The notes beneath the pieces are model-generated. The model made no database searches. It was given only the letters and a program-made list of their open reading frames with translations, and was not told the origin of the DNA. Of a stretch of DNA of 64,000 bases, positions 62,963-64,000 are shown piece by piece; the stretch's first letter is position 1; every line of letters starts with the position of its first letter. The stretch covers positions 591,001-655,000 of the forward strand of contig NZ_JAZHRR010000001.1 in NCBI RefSeq assembly GCF_036924515.1. The letters run 5' to 3'. The DNA comes from Bradyrhizobium sp. AZCC 1610 (GTDB lineage Bacteria > Pseudomonadota > Alphaproteobacteria > Rhizobiales > Xanthobacteraceae). The translations under genes and the position numbers were made by a program.

Positions 62963-63796
62963 ATGCGCCTGTTGTCAGCAACGCTATTCCTGACGCTCCT
63001 TACTGCGGCCTGCACGGCCGGTGCCGCGCCGTTGCCGGCCCCGCGCCAGGTCGATATCCCGGCAAGGGGTCTGACCCTGCATGCCCAGCTCTACAAGCCG
63101 GATGGTGACGGCCCGTTTTCCACCGTGATCGCGCTGCATGGCTGCGGCGGATTGAGCGGGCAGTCGGAGCCCGTGCTGCCGCGCTACCGCGACTGGGCGG
63201 AACAGCTGTTGAAGGCGGGCCATGCGGTGCTGCTGCCGGACAGTTACGGTTCGCGGGAGCTCGGCCCGCAATGCCGCGTCAATGAGCGCCGTGTGCTCGC
63301 CCGCCGCGAGCGGGTGGCCGATGTCAATGCATCGCGGCAATGGTTGCTGCAGCAACCCTGGGCCGCGCGTGACCGGATCAGCCTGATGGGATGGGCGAAC
63401 GGCGCCAGCGCGGTGCTGTGGGCGGTGCGTCCGCAATCGTCAGCGCGCGGTATCGGGCCGGATTTTCGCTCGGCGATCGCATTCTATCCGGATTGCCGGA
63501 TCTCGTCCGGCCTCGGCTGGAGCACGCGCATGCCGACGCTGCTGCTGATCGGCGCGCAGGACGACGTCAGTTCGCCGTCCGCCTGTCGCCAGATTGTGGA
63601 TGACGCCCGCGGCCGCAGCGCGCTGGTGCAGATCGTGATCTATCCCGGCGCATCCCACGATTTCGACCGCGCCAACCTGCCGCTGCGGGCGATCGCAGGC
63701 TCCGATGCCGCGTTGCCCGAACGCGGTCATATCGGCACGGATGCGGACGCGCGCAGGGACGCGCAACGGCGCGTTGCGGAGTGGCTGGCGCGCTAG
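62963..63796 (+). CDS. Dienelactone-hydrolase-like secreted protein lacking the nucleophile
   Basis: The product has 277 residues. The signal peptide ends near LLTAACTAG, so it may be a lipoprotein, though the lipobox is not ideal. Hydrolase landmarks are [25 protein letters not shown] (Asp200/201) and GASHDFD (His232). The nucleophile elbow reads LMGWANGAS, with Ala145 instead of Ser or Cys. The protein at 21371-22195 has the same replacement. Followed at once by a convergent xseA end (stop codons overlap). Confidence 0.85.
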   Translation: MRLLSATLFLTLLTAACTAGAAPLPAPRQVDIPARGLTLHAQLYKPDGDGPFSTVIALHGCGGLSGQSEPVLPRYRDWAEQLLKAGHAVLLPDSYGSRELGPQCRVNERRVLARRERVADVNASRQWLLQQPWAARDRISLMGWANGASAVLWAVRPQSSARGIGPDFRSAIAFYPDCRISSGLGWSTRMPTLLLIGAQDDVSSPSACRQIVDDARGRSALVQIVIYPGASHDFDRANLPLRAIAGSDAALPERGHIGTDADARRDAQRRVAEWLAR

Positions 63797-64000
63797 AACA
63801 GACTTCCCTGATCAACCGGCTTGGCCACGCGCTTCGGCGCCGCCGGCTTCGCCTCGTGCGGCGTCGCCTTCGGCGTACTCGCGGCGGGAGCCGTGGTCTG
63901 GGGCCGATCCGCATCCGCGGTGGCGCCGACGCGGCCATCGGCGAATTCGATCGACAGATGCGCGCTCGGTCCGATCGCGGCGGCGGCATGCACCGCGTGC
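63793..64000 (-). CDS. xseA: Exodeoxyribonuclease VII large subunit XseA, C-terminal end (partial)
   Basis: Only the last 69 codons are in the window. They read [28 protein letters not shown], the conserved OB-like C-terminal strand of XseA, then an Ala/Pro/Lys-rich tail ending in PVDQGSLF. The gene continues past the right edge. XseA with XseB degrades single-stranded DNA. The identification rests on the FADGRV segment and QGSLF end, typical of rhizobial XseA. Confidence 0.8.
   Translation of the reverse strand, partial: HAVHAAAAIGPSAHLSIEFADGRVGATADADRPQTTAPAASTPKATPHEAKPAAPKRVAKPVDQGSLF

Overview
The window is high-GC DNA from an alphaproteobacterium, almost certainly Bradyrhizobium or a close relative in the Nitrobacteraceae. 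The grounds are the protein families (DUF6101, DUF2093, DUF4170, TorF-like porin, BacA/SbmA-like ABC exporter), an alphaproteobacterial gene order at waaA-lpxK, HrcA/CIRCE control of groESL, and several families of dispersed imperfect palindromes typical of these genomes. No rRNA, tRNA or CRISPR array was seen.

Layout. 1-13570 is an exopolysaccharide or surface-polysaccharide locus: a GumC/Wzz-type chain-length protein (cut by the left edge), a NodB-type deacetylase, a methyltransferase, two GT-A and one GT-B glycosyltransferases, a Wzx flippase, a membrane-anchored GH26-like hydrolase, an O-antigen ligase/Wzy-type protein, a cupin-like protein and a FemAB/BioF2-like acyltransferase. 13749-27628 is mixed metabolism: wrbA, a divergent pirin/LysR pair, a Bug-type solute-binding protein, a YbaK deacylase, a haloacid dehalogenase, a dienelactone-hydrolase-like protein, an amidohydrolase divergent from two MaoC-type dehydratases, rpmJ, a TPR protein and small secreted proteins. 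27692-33026 holds cytochrome c and glcDEF for oxidation of glycolate or lactate. At 37361-37708 lies the wreck of an L-lactate permease gene. 33251-43435 holds a histone-H1-like protein, a TorF-like porin, an ABC exporter, secreted unknowns, groESL with CIRCE and promoter, and a lipoprotein.

At 43566-45279 an IS110-family element (IS1111-like layout, recombinase on the minus strand) is inserted in a dispersed palindromic repeat; the two halves of the repeat can be read on its flanks. Its 471-nt end downstream of the recombinase holds a candidate guide (bridge/seek) RNA. After it come cheZ, an L,D-transpeptidase, DUF2076, an HpnK-like deacetylase with a GtrB-like glycosyltransferase, hisZ-hisG (hisZ frameshifted in this sequence), rsmE, ubiA, a repeat-rich spacer, DUF6101, pmbA, an inositol-monophosphatase-like gene, and the lipid A/Kdo block DUF4170-DUF374-waaA-lpxK, then DUF2093, a second dienelactone-hydrolase-like protein and the 3' end of xseA.

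The most notable points are the guide-RNA candidate and its insertion site, two dienelactone-hydrolase-like proteins that both carry alanine at the nucleophile position, the hisZ frameshift, and the lactate permease remnant near glcDEF. Positions and matches were read by eye; no search was run.
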